64,000 bases of DNA from Plotosus lineatus (Eukaryota; Chordata; Actinopteri; Siluriformes; Plotosidae), in contig CM045735.1 in NCBI GenBank assembly GCA_024760905.1, forward strand, positions 30,042,249 to 30,106,248, read 5' to 3'. Of the stretch, positions 35,391 to 49,000 are shown piece by piece (position 1 is the first letter of the stretch; the number at the start of each line of letters is the position of its first letter). A program made the translations under genes and the position numbers. The notes beneath the pieces were generated by a model. That model saw only the letters and a list, made by a program, of their open reading frames with translations. It was not told the origin of the DNA and searched no databases.

Positions 35391-36093
35391 TTTATTGAAA
35401 AACCCTCCTGTCATAAATTGTTTCATTTTTATTCTTAACCATCTGCATGTTATGAGACAAACAAAATTGTTATTAAACAAATAAAATGTGAATGATGACA
35501 ATATACATGGATAACAGTCAGTCAGTCTCAAACTTTCTGTTTGGAATTCTCTAATATTTGTGTGCCACCCTGAAAAAAAAGAGAGTAATTTGAGGACAAC
35601 AACTTTGCAATCTACTTGTGACATGAGGGAACTGTTTTTAGAATATTCCATGTCAGAGAGTCATTTTGTTACATTTGGAGAATTTAAAAAAATTTTTTAA
35701 CAGAGTTTGCAAAGTTACAGGTGACCAAAATATGATGCTGCGAATGTCACGAGACAAATTTGAGAACATTTTGAGAATGAAAAGCAACAACCCCATCTCT
35801 AGTGTGATCATCCTTCCCAGACATCTTGTGTCAACTAAAACAGTGGAAATGAGAACTTCCTGTGACAAACATAATATACAAACAAGAGTAGAGTCCTCAG
35901 TTATCCAGATGCTTATGATTTGGCAGGGAATATTGACTCGTTATGACACGGTTCTAAAAGAAAAAGAATGAGAAAAATAAACACTGCAGATAAAATAAGG
36001 ACAACATTGTAGCAGAAGATCAAGTGATGGAGAAAATAAAAAGGTAAAAGTGCTGAAAAGCAGGGCGAACTGATGATGGAATAGCAAGGGTCC
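35391..36093 (-). other. IDH3B: Probable IDH3B 3' UTR
   Basis: Follows the stop codon at 36096-36094. Scanning leftward on the minus strand, the first AATAAA signals are at 35433-35428 and 35396-35391, giving a 3' UTR of about 0.7 kb. No repeat recognised inside. Actual cleavage site unknown. Confidence 0.45.
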
Positions 36094-36183
36094 TTAACGC
36101 ACAGGTCGGTGAGGAAGGTTAGCAATAATGGTACGGACAAAATCACCCGTAGTGCTGTAACCACCAAGGTCTCGTGTCCGCAC
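36094..36183 (-). CDS. IDH3B: IDH3B terminal coding exon
   Basis: Codes [20 protein letters not shown], then nine residues ending PVR and a TAA stop. The acceptor AG is at 36185-36184, four bases from a (GT)15 run on the transcribed sense. In mammals the last IDH3B exon is alternatively chosen; only this terminal exon was recognised here. Confidence 0.93.
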   Translation of the reverse strand: MRTRDLGGYSTTGDFVRTIIANLPHRPVR

Positions 36184-36187
36184 CTGA

Positions 36188-36223
<36 letters not shown>

Positions 36224-39200
36224 GGGTTTGGGTCACAAATAGATTCAAAACAATGATGCATGGAGTGCTTTTGGAACAAGCTTACAGACCCGATTTAAAC
36301 TGTACCAGTAAAGAATCATGAAAACATGCAAACAAAAAAAAGGAACTATGATGTCATTGGATTAGTACAGCACACAGGTTAGTAATATCATCGCTTTCGG
36401 TATCTACAGCACACGCATGACATATCCAAATCAGTTCATCCTCTCGAAGAACCAAAATCTTAACCTTGAAATGAGATCCTTAAAGGTCATGACACGTTTT
36501 TCTTTTGAAACAGGACGACTCTCAGATTTCCTGCTGCATTGTTTATACTCAATACTGCGACACAACAACTTGTCCTTCAGCTTTGTCTAATGCCACACGA
36601 TTATTACGGTCTGCCACAAGAGATTCGAGATGGAGCTTTTTCTGAGAGGAATGAAGAAATATTTAGGAGTATTTTTGCATCCCTCTTCAAAATTTCACAG
36701 CTCTTTAAGCTTTCATAGATTCCCAGTGCAGACAGATCAACAGACAGCTGTCAGGAAACCTGCAAGTCATCAATGTATTAAAATATTATTCAATTAGTAA
36801 ATATACTAGAATATCTATATGACAATAAATGGCTAATGCATGCAATATTTACTTTGAAAGTATACACTGCCAGTCCAAAAAAGTCACACAAACAAATATT
36901 TTGTTGTTCGACCTCTGAAAGTCAACACAGCTTGAAACCCCTGAAACTTTTCTTGCTAACAGTCTTCTTGGACACCCTTCAGTCACATCGTCATCGATGA
37001 CTCAGAAGGCCAATGCGGGGTGCACAGAGCCTGCCACACTTGTCACATCTGTCTCGATTAGTTGCTGCTGGCTGGGAGTCTGATTTTCTCTTGGCTCTCC
37101 TCATATTACCTTTGCCTTTTGATAGTCCCGGTACACTGTGTTCCGCCATCATGTTAATTCTGCTACTACCTGTCCGCTGGCCCCTGGATCGATGCCAACA
37201 GCTTTCATGCACCTCTTGCAGACATCTCTGTACTGTGGCTTTAGCCAGCCAACAGATCTTTGTCCTGAGGAAAGCTTCCCATATAGGATGTCCTTGGGGA
37301 TGCGACTATCCAAACCAGCGTAATGTGTGTTGCCTCAGGAGGATGGACAAGCTGGGTAGGCTTGCACAAGACAGAACTTCAATGTTTGTCACCTTTTCCT
37401 CCCATTTTATGCCCAGGACACATCAAAGGCTTCTAAGATACCAGGTGTTTCGCTGTATTTCCTGCCTGAAGTATGTTGTCCAGGACTCACTGCCATACAG
37501 TACTGTGTTGATGACGCAAGCATTGTAGAGAGACATCTTGGTTTTAACAGTCAGTGACTTATTTGACCATACCCTTGTTCTCAGCCTTAGAAGTGTTGAT
37601 GCAGCCTTTCCAATCCTGTTGTCAATCTCAGCACCAAGAGAGAGGTTGTCGGTGATTGTGGTGCTAAGGTAAGTGAACTCGTGTACCACTTCGAGGATGG
37701 AGTGATCAATCCTGATGGTTCATGGTGAAGTGATGTCTTGTGCCAGGATGTTAGTCTTTTTTATACAGTCAGACCAAACAGCTTGCATGTCCCAGAGAAG
37801 CAGTCAATTAATGTTTGGAGATCATCTTTTGTGTTGGTCACCAGCACTGCATCATCTGCAAACAGTAGGCCTCTAATCTTGTCCAGGTTTTAGTCCTGGC
37901 ACGTAGGCAGGCTGGCTTGAATAGCCTGCAGTTCAGATGCGCAGGTAGACGCCTTCAGTAGTATAGTCAAAGATGTGCTTTAACAGCAATGAGAAGAAGA
38001 TTCTGAAGAATGTGGGACCAAGCACGCAGCCTTGTTTGACACCACTTTTGATCTCGAACAGTTCTGATGTTCTGCCATTTAACTGTACTGTGCCCATAGT
38101 CATAGAATGGAATGCTACTTTGGTGGGCAACTGATCGGTAACATCTGGAAAAGGCCACTTCTGCTAACAAGATTGAAAGCCTTGGCTCTATCTTGGATCA
38201 ATCAAAGCTATGTAGAGTGCCTTGTGTTGTTCTTGGCATTTCTCCTGCAGCTGTTGTAGGGAGAACAGCATGTCAACTGTGAAGCGCTTTGCACAGAATC
38301 TGCATTGAGATTCTGTTTACACTTGGTTGGCGAGCAACTCTAGCCATGAGAGAATGACTCGAGCATACACCTTCCCAACAATACTGAGGATGGAAATTCC
38401 TCTGCAGTTGTTGCAGTCACTTTTGTCGTTTTAATTTTTGTAGAGTCTTGTAGTCTTGTGTCTCATATCTTGAGGTATGTTGACGAAGAATCTCATGAAG
38501 AGGTAGCAGTAGTGAGGTTTTGCACTTTTTGATGAGGTCTGGTGGAATCCCATCTTCTCTGGGGGTCTTGAATGAGGGCAAGTGGTCTACAGCTTTGCAG
38601 AGTTCACTGATGGTAGGTTCAGTGTCTAACTCATCCATGAGTGGGAGGCAACCCGTGGCCTCAAGGATCACCATAGCCACCACATCCTCTCTAGAGTACA
38701 GTGCTGAATAGTGCTCAACCCATCTTCCCATTTGCTAATTCTTTAGGGAAGCGGTTTTGCTCTGGACTGGACCTAGGGCTCTCTTTATGCCATAACACAT
38801 GCCCTTGATGTTGCCGGATGCAGCAGCCTCTTAGATGTTATCATTGAGCACAGTCTAGTATGCATTGGTGCAACGAGCAACTCGTCCAACATCAGTGTCG
38901 ACCTCACAACTCACAAATGTGCTCCTGGAAGAATGGTCAAAATTTCCCATAAACACACTCATATCTTTCCTTCGTGTCTGTGAAGGCAGATGAGTGAACG
39001 CTAATCATGTACAGTGATACCTCAAGATACAAAAGCCTCCGTATACGAAACATTCAAGATAGGAAAAGGACCACGAGGATTTTTCTGCCCCATTTTATGA
39101 AAAAAATTCAAGATACGAAAGCAAAAGTAAAAATACAGTATCTAAAAAAAAATAATAAAAATCGAGCGGCCGTCAGAGGGCATCACGTGATTGCATTTTT

Positions 39201-42200
39201 AAATCTACCGCCATACAATCTGATCTCCCACTGGTTATCTCCCAACAGCTGATGCCCCCAGAATCCCCATGATGCTTCATAAATTTGATAAATTCAAATT
39301 GATCAGCAATATTAACTCAGAAGCACAATATATAAAACACTTTAACCTACAAAACAAAAATGAATAAAACAATTTGTATTATTTTTATTACTATTATTGT
39401 CAAAATGATTAAGTCCAGGCTATAATGAGCACATTTCGCAGTGCACAGCTTAAAGCAGGGTTTAAAGCGCGATACTGAACTCTCAGCTCCTGCTCAATGC
39501 TGAACTGGGACCTGCACTTATTTTCACAGCAGTGACGTCATCCAGCATGACAGACAGTCTGCTGCAGGTCGGATCAGTTCCTTAGCTCTGCTGTGGGGTT
39601 TTCTACACTGAGCAGTTTGGTACGCCACCTTATCTGATGCTAACAGAGCTCACTGGTTTGCTGGAGTAGCATTCACAAAGCGAGATGGTTGTTGGCAAAA
39701 CTCGGCATGTTTTCTTTTACAATGGTTCTTTCACATGCTTCTCACCATAGACAGTGAGAGACATGGCCAGCCTTTGATAACCCAGTTAGCTGCACTGAGG
39801 GGACAGTGACAACCTTGTGGAGAGTAGAATTCGAACCACCAACCCTAGGATCAGCGATCCAGCACCTTTAACCACCAGGCCACCACTGCCCTTCCACACC
39901 TACTGGTGTGTTGGAAGGTTGAAAGAAACCACAGAACCCAGCGGAAACCCATACAAACACTGGGAAAGCAGGTAAAATAGAGAGTAACTTGAATTCAGCA
40001 CTTAATCCAGAGATCCCATACAAATCTTACACAAAAACAACGAGACATTAGAAGTAGCTAACACCCGAAATGATGATTGCTTTCTAAGCGAGTAAGATAA
40101 ACAAACTTTAAACATTATAGTGTGCATAGTGTTAAAATGGTATAAATAGAAGGGAAAGTGTAGCTAAAGGAAGCTCTTGTGTTAGTTTTAGCTGAAATTA
40201 GTTGGGCCATTAGAAATGTCACATGCAAACATAAAATTATAATCAACATCTTAATGCCTGACTGATAAATCCAGATTTCAATATTTAAGGATTTAAAATT
40301 CTGATAATGGTGCACCGCTATGAATATGTTTTTATAAGAAACTCATAGCATGAACGATGAATAAAACAAAGAGATATTTATTTCCTGAACTGCTTAATCT
40401 TTATTATGGTCACAGGGAGGCTGGCACCGATCTCAGCTAACTGGGCGAGGGCAGAGTACCCCTTGAACAGTTTTTCAGGCCATAAACACACCTAGGCCAA
40501 TAGAGCCTAATCTTTTTCAAAAGACAGAAATGGTTCTTTTACTTGACCCTCTCACCAGACAGTGAGGGACACCTTAATTAACACTCAAATCTGTGCATCG
40601 CTTTTATTAATTGTTATTTATTAGTCAGTAAATTATAAACACTGCTAATGATTTATCAAGCTTATATCAGCCAATAATACTAGCAGTCTGATTTATCTGT
40701 CAAGCTCTACCATTCATCATGCAGACATGAACACAGACAGATATAGCAACCTTTCAAACTCCTGAAACCAACATACATCCACACGCACATTATATCTGCT
40801 GGTTCATTTCCTGATCCAAGTCAGAGTCCACTATCCTTTTTATTTAATTCCCATATTAGATTTCCAAAACAGGCTTTAAGTCAGAGGAGTATAGTAATGG
40901 AGTCCAGTGTGAATGACTGAGATCGCAGAAAACGCAACACTGTGAGAGGACGTTGGTGGATATGCAACTCCTGTATTTAAAGTAGAAGTGTGCATAGAAT
41001 TGTTGCTCCAGTTGGGTATTGTCATGGCCTGTGTCCACATCCACAGTTAAATTCATTCCAGGTCATTTTCAGGAACTGCTGAGTGGCTCATCCTGAAATT
41101 TTGCATTCAGGTCCCTTAGGGTATGTAGGTGTGCAATAGGCACATTCATCTGTTTAACCTTGACAATATGACCTTGGTCTTGTAAACATCGCTTGAGCTG
41201 GTTTTCCAGGACATCTGGGCGGATCATTTTAAAATGGCATGTAGGTGTGCACAGGCTTCTCCATTTGACCTTTAACTTTGTTTCTTTTTTGAGACCCTCC
41301 CCCCATTTTCTCACTAATTTAGTCAGATCCGATTCCCACAATCAACTATTGCCTTCCTCATCACACAACCCCCTCCAAGACATGTAACACTAACCTGCCA
41401 CCTCTTTTTGAACTTGTATTTGGTGGTCCAACATTCTTGAAGCACTATCTCCCCACCCCACCCCCTCCCTTACAAATGAGCTCACTGATGTCTAGGATTG
41501 GCTGCAGGTCAGTTCCTCCTTTCTATGAGAGCTCAGGAAATTAGCTCCCATGGATGCTTGGTCACTGCATTAACCTGGATTCAAACTTGCGATCTCCGAG
41601 TTAATGGTCACATACTTTGCTGATGTGCCACCTTAACCTTGTTTAACGTGTAGCTAATGACAAGGTGCAATTGTACTGAAGGTCACAACTTTCTCCAAGC
41701 ATTTTCGAAAGAACTGCTGGTCAGATCATTCCGAAAATCTGCATGCATATTTCTTTTGGTTTGTAGGTATGCAAAGGCTTGTCAGTTTTTGTTTTGACCT
41801 CTGACCTGATCAAACTGGCTTTGTGATTATACATTCTGTCTGGGCTATTTCTCAAAAATGGCTGAGGGATTTTGCTACCTCTTAATTCTGTTCCCACCCA
41901 CTACAGTAGACCCCCGTTATCTGCGGGGTTGCGTTCTGCCCCCACACGTGGATCCAGAAAAGCCACGAATTATTTACACGGTTTCAAAACCCTATGTATA
42001 TTACATACGCTAAAATATGCTTCTTAAGCACATTCTATAGACAGTCTTACATTTCAGCCTTTCATAATAAATACTAACAGTTAATAATATTTTATTCATT
42101 TAAATAGAAACAGCTCAAGGCTTTGGACACACAAACACACCAAATGCTTACCTTGCCCTGTTTTATAACCTTTTTAACAGCTTCAGACACCATGTTAGAA

Positions 42201-43021
42201 TGATATTCCAAGCTGTAATAAAAAGTTCACGATCAGAACATCATATATTGGATAAATCCACAACACCACTGCATCAAAATCACAAAGGCATCAAAGATGG
42301 AATACATTTAAATAAATTAATAAATAATACACACGCATCATAGTTCACAGGTCATAGCTCACCATCATGCACTGTAAAATAATTTTTTTGCAGACATATT
42401 AAATTTTATATTTTAATTTTTAATTATATTATTAATCCCAGTCAGTACATTTTTACTGTCGAAAAAAATCTTCAATCAATAAACACTGTATTCCGTGACT
42501 CTCATCCTTCATCAAAATGTCACGTCACTGTATTGTATAAATGCTCCCTGATACTGATGGCTGGCATAGTGTTACTTGGCTCACATTGAGCCACTTACTT
42601 TGTTTTCTGTCTACAGACCCAGAGCTGTGTACAAGCGCTAGATTTGCGCACACAGTAGGGACATCAAGCAAAATGTACAAAGCGTTTTGCTTTTGAATCA
42701 ATGACCATTTTTAACTACAAAAAAACAAAGATATTTTGACCTATATTTGCACTATTTCACCTTATTGCAAGTCTCATATTAGTAGGATGCCTATTTGTTT
42801 TAAAATAATATCTTTCATATGTTTAAGAGAGTGTAGCTCATGAGGAGTAACAGTACAAGGAAGTGTATACAGCAAGTACAATACAGGCGTACAGCTATAC
42901 TGTGGGGTCTTGAACTTACTTGAGATGCCTCAGCATGTTAGCAGCACTGAGAAGCATAGCAGTGGGATTAGCAATGTTCCTCCCAACAGCCTGAGCAAAA
43001 GGGTGCCTGGCCCCCTGATGG

Positions 43022-43055
<34 letters not shown>

Positions 43056-46000
43056 TGAAAATCTTTTAGATAACCATACCCACAATATCCGATTCGTGGA
43101 TTCGCTTGTATTTTTTCAATGTATGACTGAAAATACTCACCGTCTCAAACACAGCATACTCAGCACTGTAGCTCTCGCCTGGCACCACACCAGCGCCACC
43201 CACCAAACCTGCTGCCAGGTTATCGATGATGTTGCCATAGAGATTAGGCATCACCAGGACATCAAATTGGTATGGGTTCTGAACCAGCTAAACAGTAATG
43301 CAAAGCACAATCACTTGGATATGAAAACCATCTTCCATTTTAGAAGAAAGCAGTTACTAGAGTCAAACTTCACATGTCAGTAACCAGTGAGATCCAATCT
43401 GCTAAAAAATAAGTACATATAGTGCAACTAAGGGTCTGTCTGGTTAGTTTCAGTACCTGCATGCAGCAGTTGTCAATGATAATGTTCTCGTATTTGATCT
43501 TGGGATACAGCTCAGCCACCTCAGCACAGCTCTGCAAGAAGAGTCCATCACCCAACTTCCTGTTTGGATCAGAGGAGGGAAAAAAAAAAAGGTCCCTTAC
43601 ATACGTGAACATACAAATTATCTTGCTGTAGTTGTGTAGACTTAGTAAGGCAGCTAACTGATAATTTGTCAACATTTTTAATCAAACTCTAACCCTCCGT
43701 TCAAAAACCAGAAGGAAATATCTGGGACTTAAAAACAAAATCTGCCATTGATATTTTACTTATAATACCTTTTGTCTGGACTTTACAGAGTTAATTCAGA
43801 ATCCTACTTGCATCGTGAAGAACATTTGATTTCCTTAAAATATGCCACACACAGACACACTATAACCCGCCCATCCAAACCCAGAGACAGTTTTATTAGC
43901 CTGAAAGCCAAAAAAAGTAAACATTTTCTTGGGAATAGGAAAGCAAAACGTTTTTCTAAGAGTAAGATACCTTTTTGTCCAAAGCTGGGCCTAATCTGCA
44001 TTTGAGAGACAGTGGAAATCCACACAGACACACACACACATTCTTGGGGGGTGATGAAATTAGTTAGAAGCCATATCATTTGCATAATATATTTTTAGCA
44101 TATTGCGCTGTATGTGTAATTTTTAGATCCCACCCACACAGTATCTCAGGAACTATAGAAATGGGTTCCGTCCATCTGTCTGTCTGTCACACTTTAGTTT
44201 CCAGACATTTACCTGCTACATGCTCAAGCTATGGCTTCCAGTCTTGGTATGGGTTGGGGAAGTGGTGGCTTAGTGGTTAAAACAATGGGTTACAGATCAA
44301 AAGGCCAGAGGTTTTATCCCCACCGTCACCACAATTGGGCCCCTGAGCTCGGCCCTTCACCCTAAACTGCTCAGTAGTTTAAGTATAAGAATCGTAAGAC
44401 ACTCTAGATAAGAGCATCTTCCAAATGTTGTAACTGTATGGTGGCTCACGACTATGAGGATGAATGTGTGTATGTAAAGGACCTTAGCCTATTTCTTGAT
44501 CGAAATTACATATGCAAGGAGTCCTGGTGAAACATCAACAAGGTGACTATCAACCTCGAGATTACAAGTTCGAATCCATGTTGATGCCACAGCCATCCGT
44601 GACCGAGTCCATGGGAAATCATTGGGTCTCAAAGGAGGGAGGGACTCATAGCGATCACTGAGCCAACCCATGGGCATCTGTGAGCTCATTCATACAAAAG
44701 GGTGGCAGAGATTTCAGCATCTCATGTCACAGAGGGGGTAAATGCATGCTTATGCCCCTCCCAGGTGGTATGTGATAGGGAGGCCACACTTGAAGAAGGG
44801 AATTGGACATAATTAAAATTGTAGGAGAAAAACAACAACAACAAAGCACATGCATTACTTCATGATTAATTCCTCATAACAAACTCTTTAAAAACCTAAT
44901 AAAAACTGAAAATGCTTTGAAACAACTGAGAATTTCCAAGCAGAATGAACTCCACCTGTACAATTTATTCAACTAGTAAACTGACTGTATTTAAATATTG
45001 TGTTGTAGTGCCAAAAACTGATTTAAAACAAGGTGCATTAACATAAATTCTGGCTCACATGATGTTGGCCTTGTGCACGGCAGTAACTTTGCTGCGGTCG
45101 TTTTTGGTGGCGTAATCAAAGGCAAACTTGGCGATGCGGCGTGACTTCTCTCTCGTGATGATCTTCAGACACTCCACCACGCCGCTCACGCTCTGTTGCA
45201 CACAAAACAATCCTGCTATTCGGTCTAAAACAATATCGCAGCTTTGCCTGTCAGGTATCACTGTTTTGTCTCCATATGACACCAGCCTTGATCAGTCCCT
45301 GATCACTTGATGACAATGTTGAAACAAGACAAGCAAAGCTGCAACGTCTTTACAGGCGAGTCCAAGGTTAAAATACTATTAAGTCATATACAGTGGTACC
45401 TTGACTTACGAAATTAATCCGTTCCGAGGACAAGCTCGTAGGTCAAAATGTTTGTTAGATAAAACAAGAATTCCCATAGGAAATAATAGAAAACCAAATC
45501 AATCCGTCCCAACCGCCTCCCAAACTCGTATAGCCTGACACAAACATGCATATTGGACCTAATACAGGGTGACCCAAAAAAAAAAAAAAACGGGAATTTT
45601 TTGAAGTGTGTATTGGCAGACATGAGCAGGTGGCAGCACTGCGAGACAGTGACCTTGAGCAAGTAAACACACCGCCATTTTAGTAACCATACATCAGTGG
45701 AACAGGCAACAGAGTGTGTTAGTCATAAAAGTGTTTTATCAAAACAGTGATAGTTTGAGAGCTGCGCAGAGGGAGTTCCACTGTTTTTACAACTTAGGAC
45801 GTCATAGTGCTGTTCCATCAAAACGTTGGATTAAGCACTTTGAAGAGAAACCTGGTTACAACAGGATGGAGCGACATCACACACTGCACGGCAATCATTG
45901 GAGGTTGTGCAAGAATTGTTCGGTAACCGTGTGATTTCAATGTTCCCTGACCTCTTAGATCGCCAGATTTGTCTGTTTGTGATTTGTTTTCTTGTGCGAC

Positions 46001-49000
46001 TATCTCAAGAGTAAAGTGTAGACGACTCGACCAAGAACTCTGGATAATTTAAAACAGAGAATTCAGGATGAGATTCACAGTAGCCCAGCTGAGACGTTGT
46101 AGTGGTCAATGAGGAATATCAACAGCAGATTTCAAGAATGCATTCAGACAGGAGGAGGCCAGCTACATTAAGTAATTTTTAAAAAAATGAAAATTCCATC
46201 ATTGTTTCTTGAATGGTACGTTTTAAGGTTTCAATTACTATGAAGAAAATATTTTTCTTCCATCACTCTTGGTTTTATTGGATTGTTAAATAGTTCCCGT
46301 TTTTTTTTTTGTCTCCCTGTATATCAAAGATAAACATGGAAAAACAATAAATATTTCATAATAATAATAATTAATAATAAAACAAGAATCAAAAACAAGA
46401 AATAAGTCAACTAACCCTTCCGATCATCGACTGCGGTAAAGATGTCACGTGGGCCGGCATGAGGTGGTGCGTAACAGAGGAGGAGAATTTTGTGCATATG
46501 CACGCTACAAATGTCAGTGAGGAAAGGCTCGTGGTGAGCTCCCACAAGGCCAGTGCTTCTCAAATTGTGGGGTATGATGCCAGGGGGGGCACGTATGACT
46601 TTGGGGAACATGCTTTTTTGGCATACTGTACTAGAATCAAGTGTAATTGTGCATCCTCTACACTAGATGGCAGTGGTGCTCTCATTGTCGCGCTATGGTG
46701 TAGGGAAAAAGCACCGAGCAAACGATATGAAGTGCAGTAAACACTATTTATACTCGCGTGCGGGGAGCTGGGGGGGAGGGCATGAATTTTTTTTTTTTCG
46801 TTCCTATAGGGGAGATCACATAAAATAATTGACAAGCACTGCACAAAGCTTTTTCGGGGTGCAGAGGAATACACGCAGAAGAATACAAGGCTAATCGGCT
46901 CAGAAAAACCATTTCCCCAACATCAAAATTTTGCTCTTTGGATGGGGTTGATTTCTGGTGGGAGCAAAGCTCGTATCATGGAAAATTTGTTATAAAAGAC
47001 ACTCGTAAGTCAAGGTGCCACTGTATTTCTATTTACATACATAGCTTATATTTCCACGTACACACCAGATAGTTTCTCATGCGGACAAGAAACCTACATA
47101 TAATTTTCTTTTTCTGTGTCCCCTTAGGGGTTCTCCAGCTAATGGAGCCCATTTACTCTCTTTCAGAGTAAGTACATACTAAGCGGAAATGTAAGCAGTC
47201 CGGACTCCATAAAAGTGGGTTTTGACATTTGTTTAAACTTTTACTACATGGTGAAGCCCCCCATAAGACTTTATGGTTAATTGTTCCATTTTAAAGAGTG
47301 GTAAGTAGGCTGCCACCTGATCCAAGCGATTGTGATAACCTGTGAATGACTATCAATTTGATTCAAGTGTGATTCAAGCCAATGGGAATAATGTTTTTTC
47401 TTTTCACATAACTTTGTGTGTGCAAGAGCAAAGGAACAAGAAAGAAACCTCATGTTCCAGTGAGCTGTATTCGCCTTCGGTCTGTTCACGGATGATCACC
47501 AGGTCCAGGTTGTTGTGACGTGTACTATAACCTGGCAGGCTGTTCACGTGAACGACATTAGCAAACAGGTCAAGTTTCCTCCTGCCATTAGAAACATAAA
47601 AATACTCACACTTCAGAGCAGAGCACAAAAAAAAAAAAACAACTATTCAATATATTTTTTGGAATGATAAACTAATTTAATCTGAAACACATCAGTATAT
47701 AGTAATATTTATAATGGTAAACAAAGTTGAATATACACCGATAAGCATTATCAGGGCAGCTTTGAGACCAAAAGTTGCTAGTTTGATTCCTGAAGAAACA
47801 TGACAAATTTGTGGTGATGGAAGAGTGAGCTGTACTTTCACCTCCTCCATATTCATGGCTGAAGTGCCCTTGAGTAAGGCACTTAACCTCCAACCACTTA
47901 AACGCAGAGGCAATAATTTCCCTTGTGGGATTAATACAGCAAAGCAAAATCAAAAACTTTACCTCGCATGAATAAACTCATGCGAGACATCTGTTAATAT
48001 CAGCCAAAATTTTAAAACACCCAAACAGCTGTTAATCATGGTTCGTTTTTAGAGCATTTCTCTCATTACAGTAGTTAAAATTTAAAGAAGTGGTCCTGAA
48101 AAGGTTAGAACTTCAGTGTAATTTCTCATAAAAACAAGAACTGTATTGCCTGCGTAGTTCACAAAACACTTAAAAGTTTAATTTAACTTAAAAAAGATTC
48201 TGTGACATAGAAATGGTAAAAAAATGAATGAATAAAAATGATCTTGCCTAAATAAAATTGTATAAAGAAAGAAGCCTCCCAGTAGCCAGGCCAGGGGAGA
48301 GGCTCAAAGGCAAGCGCCTGGTGGTCAGGCTTCTGCCCGCGGAACCTGTTGGGCCCAGCCCGAAGAGGAGACTTGGGACCGCCCTCCCATGGGCCCACCA
48401 CCTGTAGGAGGGGCTATAGGGTTAGGTGCAGTGTGAGTTGAGTGGTAACCAAAGGCATGGGTTCTGTCAGACCTATCCTTGGCTATTGACTCTGACTCTG
48501 GGAATGTCATCTCTGGCTGGGAAGGAGCCTGAGCTGATGCGTGAGGTGGAGAGATACCAATTAGGCTCTGAAACCACCCATCTCGAGAGGGGCTGGACCT
48601 TATTCCATTCTGGAGTTGCTCATGGGGAGAGGTGGCAAGCTGGTGTGGGCATTCTTGTTGCCCCCCCCCCCTCCCCCTCCATCTCGGTGCCCACACGTTG
48701 AGGTGCTCTCTGTTTGACGAAAGGCTTTGGGTGCGAGGGACGGGTCCTGACTGCTTGTGCTTATGTACCAAACGACAGTTCATAGAACCTACCCTTCTTG
48801 GAGTCTTAAGTGAGTGTACTGGAGAACAGTCCCCCGGGGGACTCGCTCATCGCCCTCGGAGACTTCAACACCTATGTGGGCAACAATTGTGTGACCTGGA
48901 AGGGTGTGACCGGTAGGTACAGCCTCTCCAGTATGAACCTGAATGGGGTTTCCTTGTTGGACTTTTGTGCTCGTCACAGTTTGTCCATCAGGAACACCGT

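Larger units (their letters stand above)
45391..47023 (-). mobile_element. Composite Tigger-like element, copy 1
   Basis: TA-flanked. The left end is cagtggtaccttgacttacg. The right end, reversed, is cagtggcaccttgacttacg. Read in reverse it aligns block by block with 51861-53951 (e.g. ggggaaatgg, tattcctctg, ggcagtttggga-type right part). It contains a hAT element at the same place as that copy, and additionally a mariner-like element. No transposase remains. Confidence 0.8.

Noticed and set aside
36991..37212. Zinc-finger protein gene
   Set aside because: The [17 protein letters not shown] motif is the usual C-terminal end of the LINE found immediately upstream in reading order.
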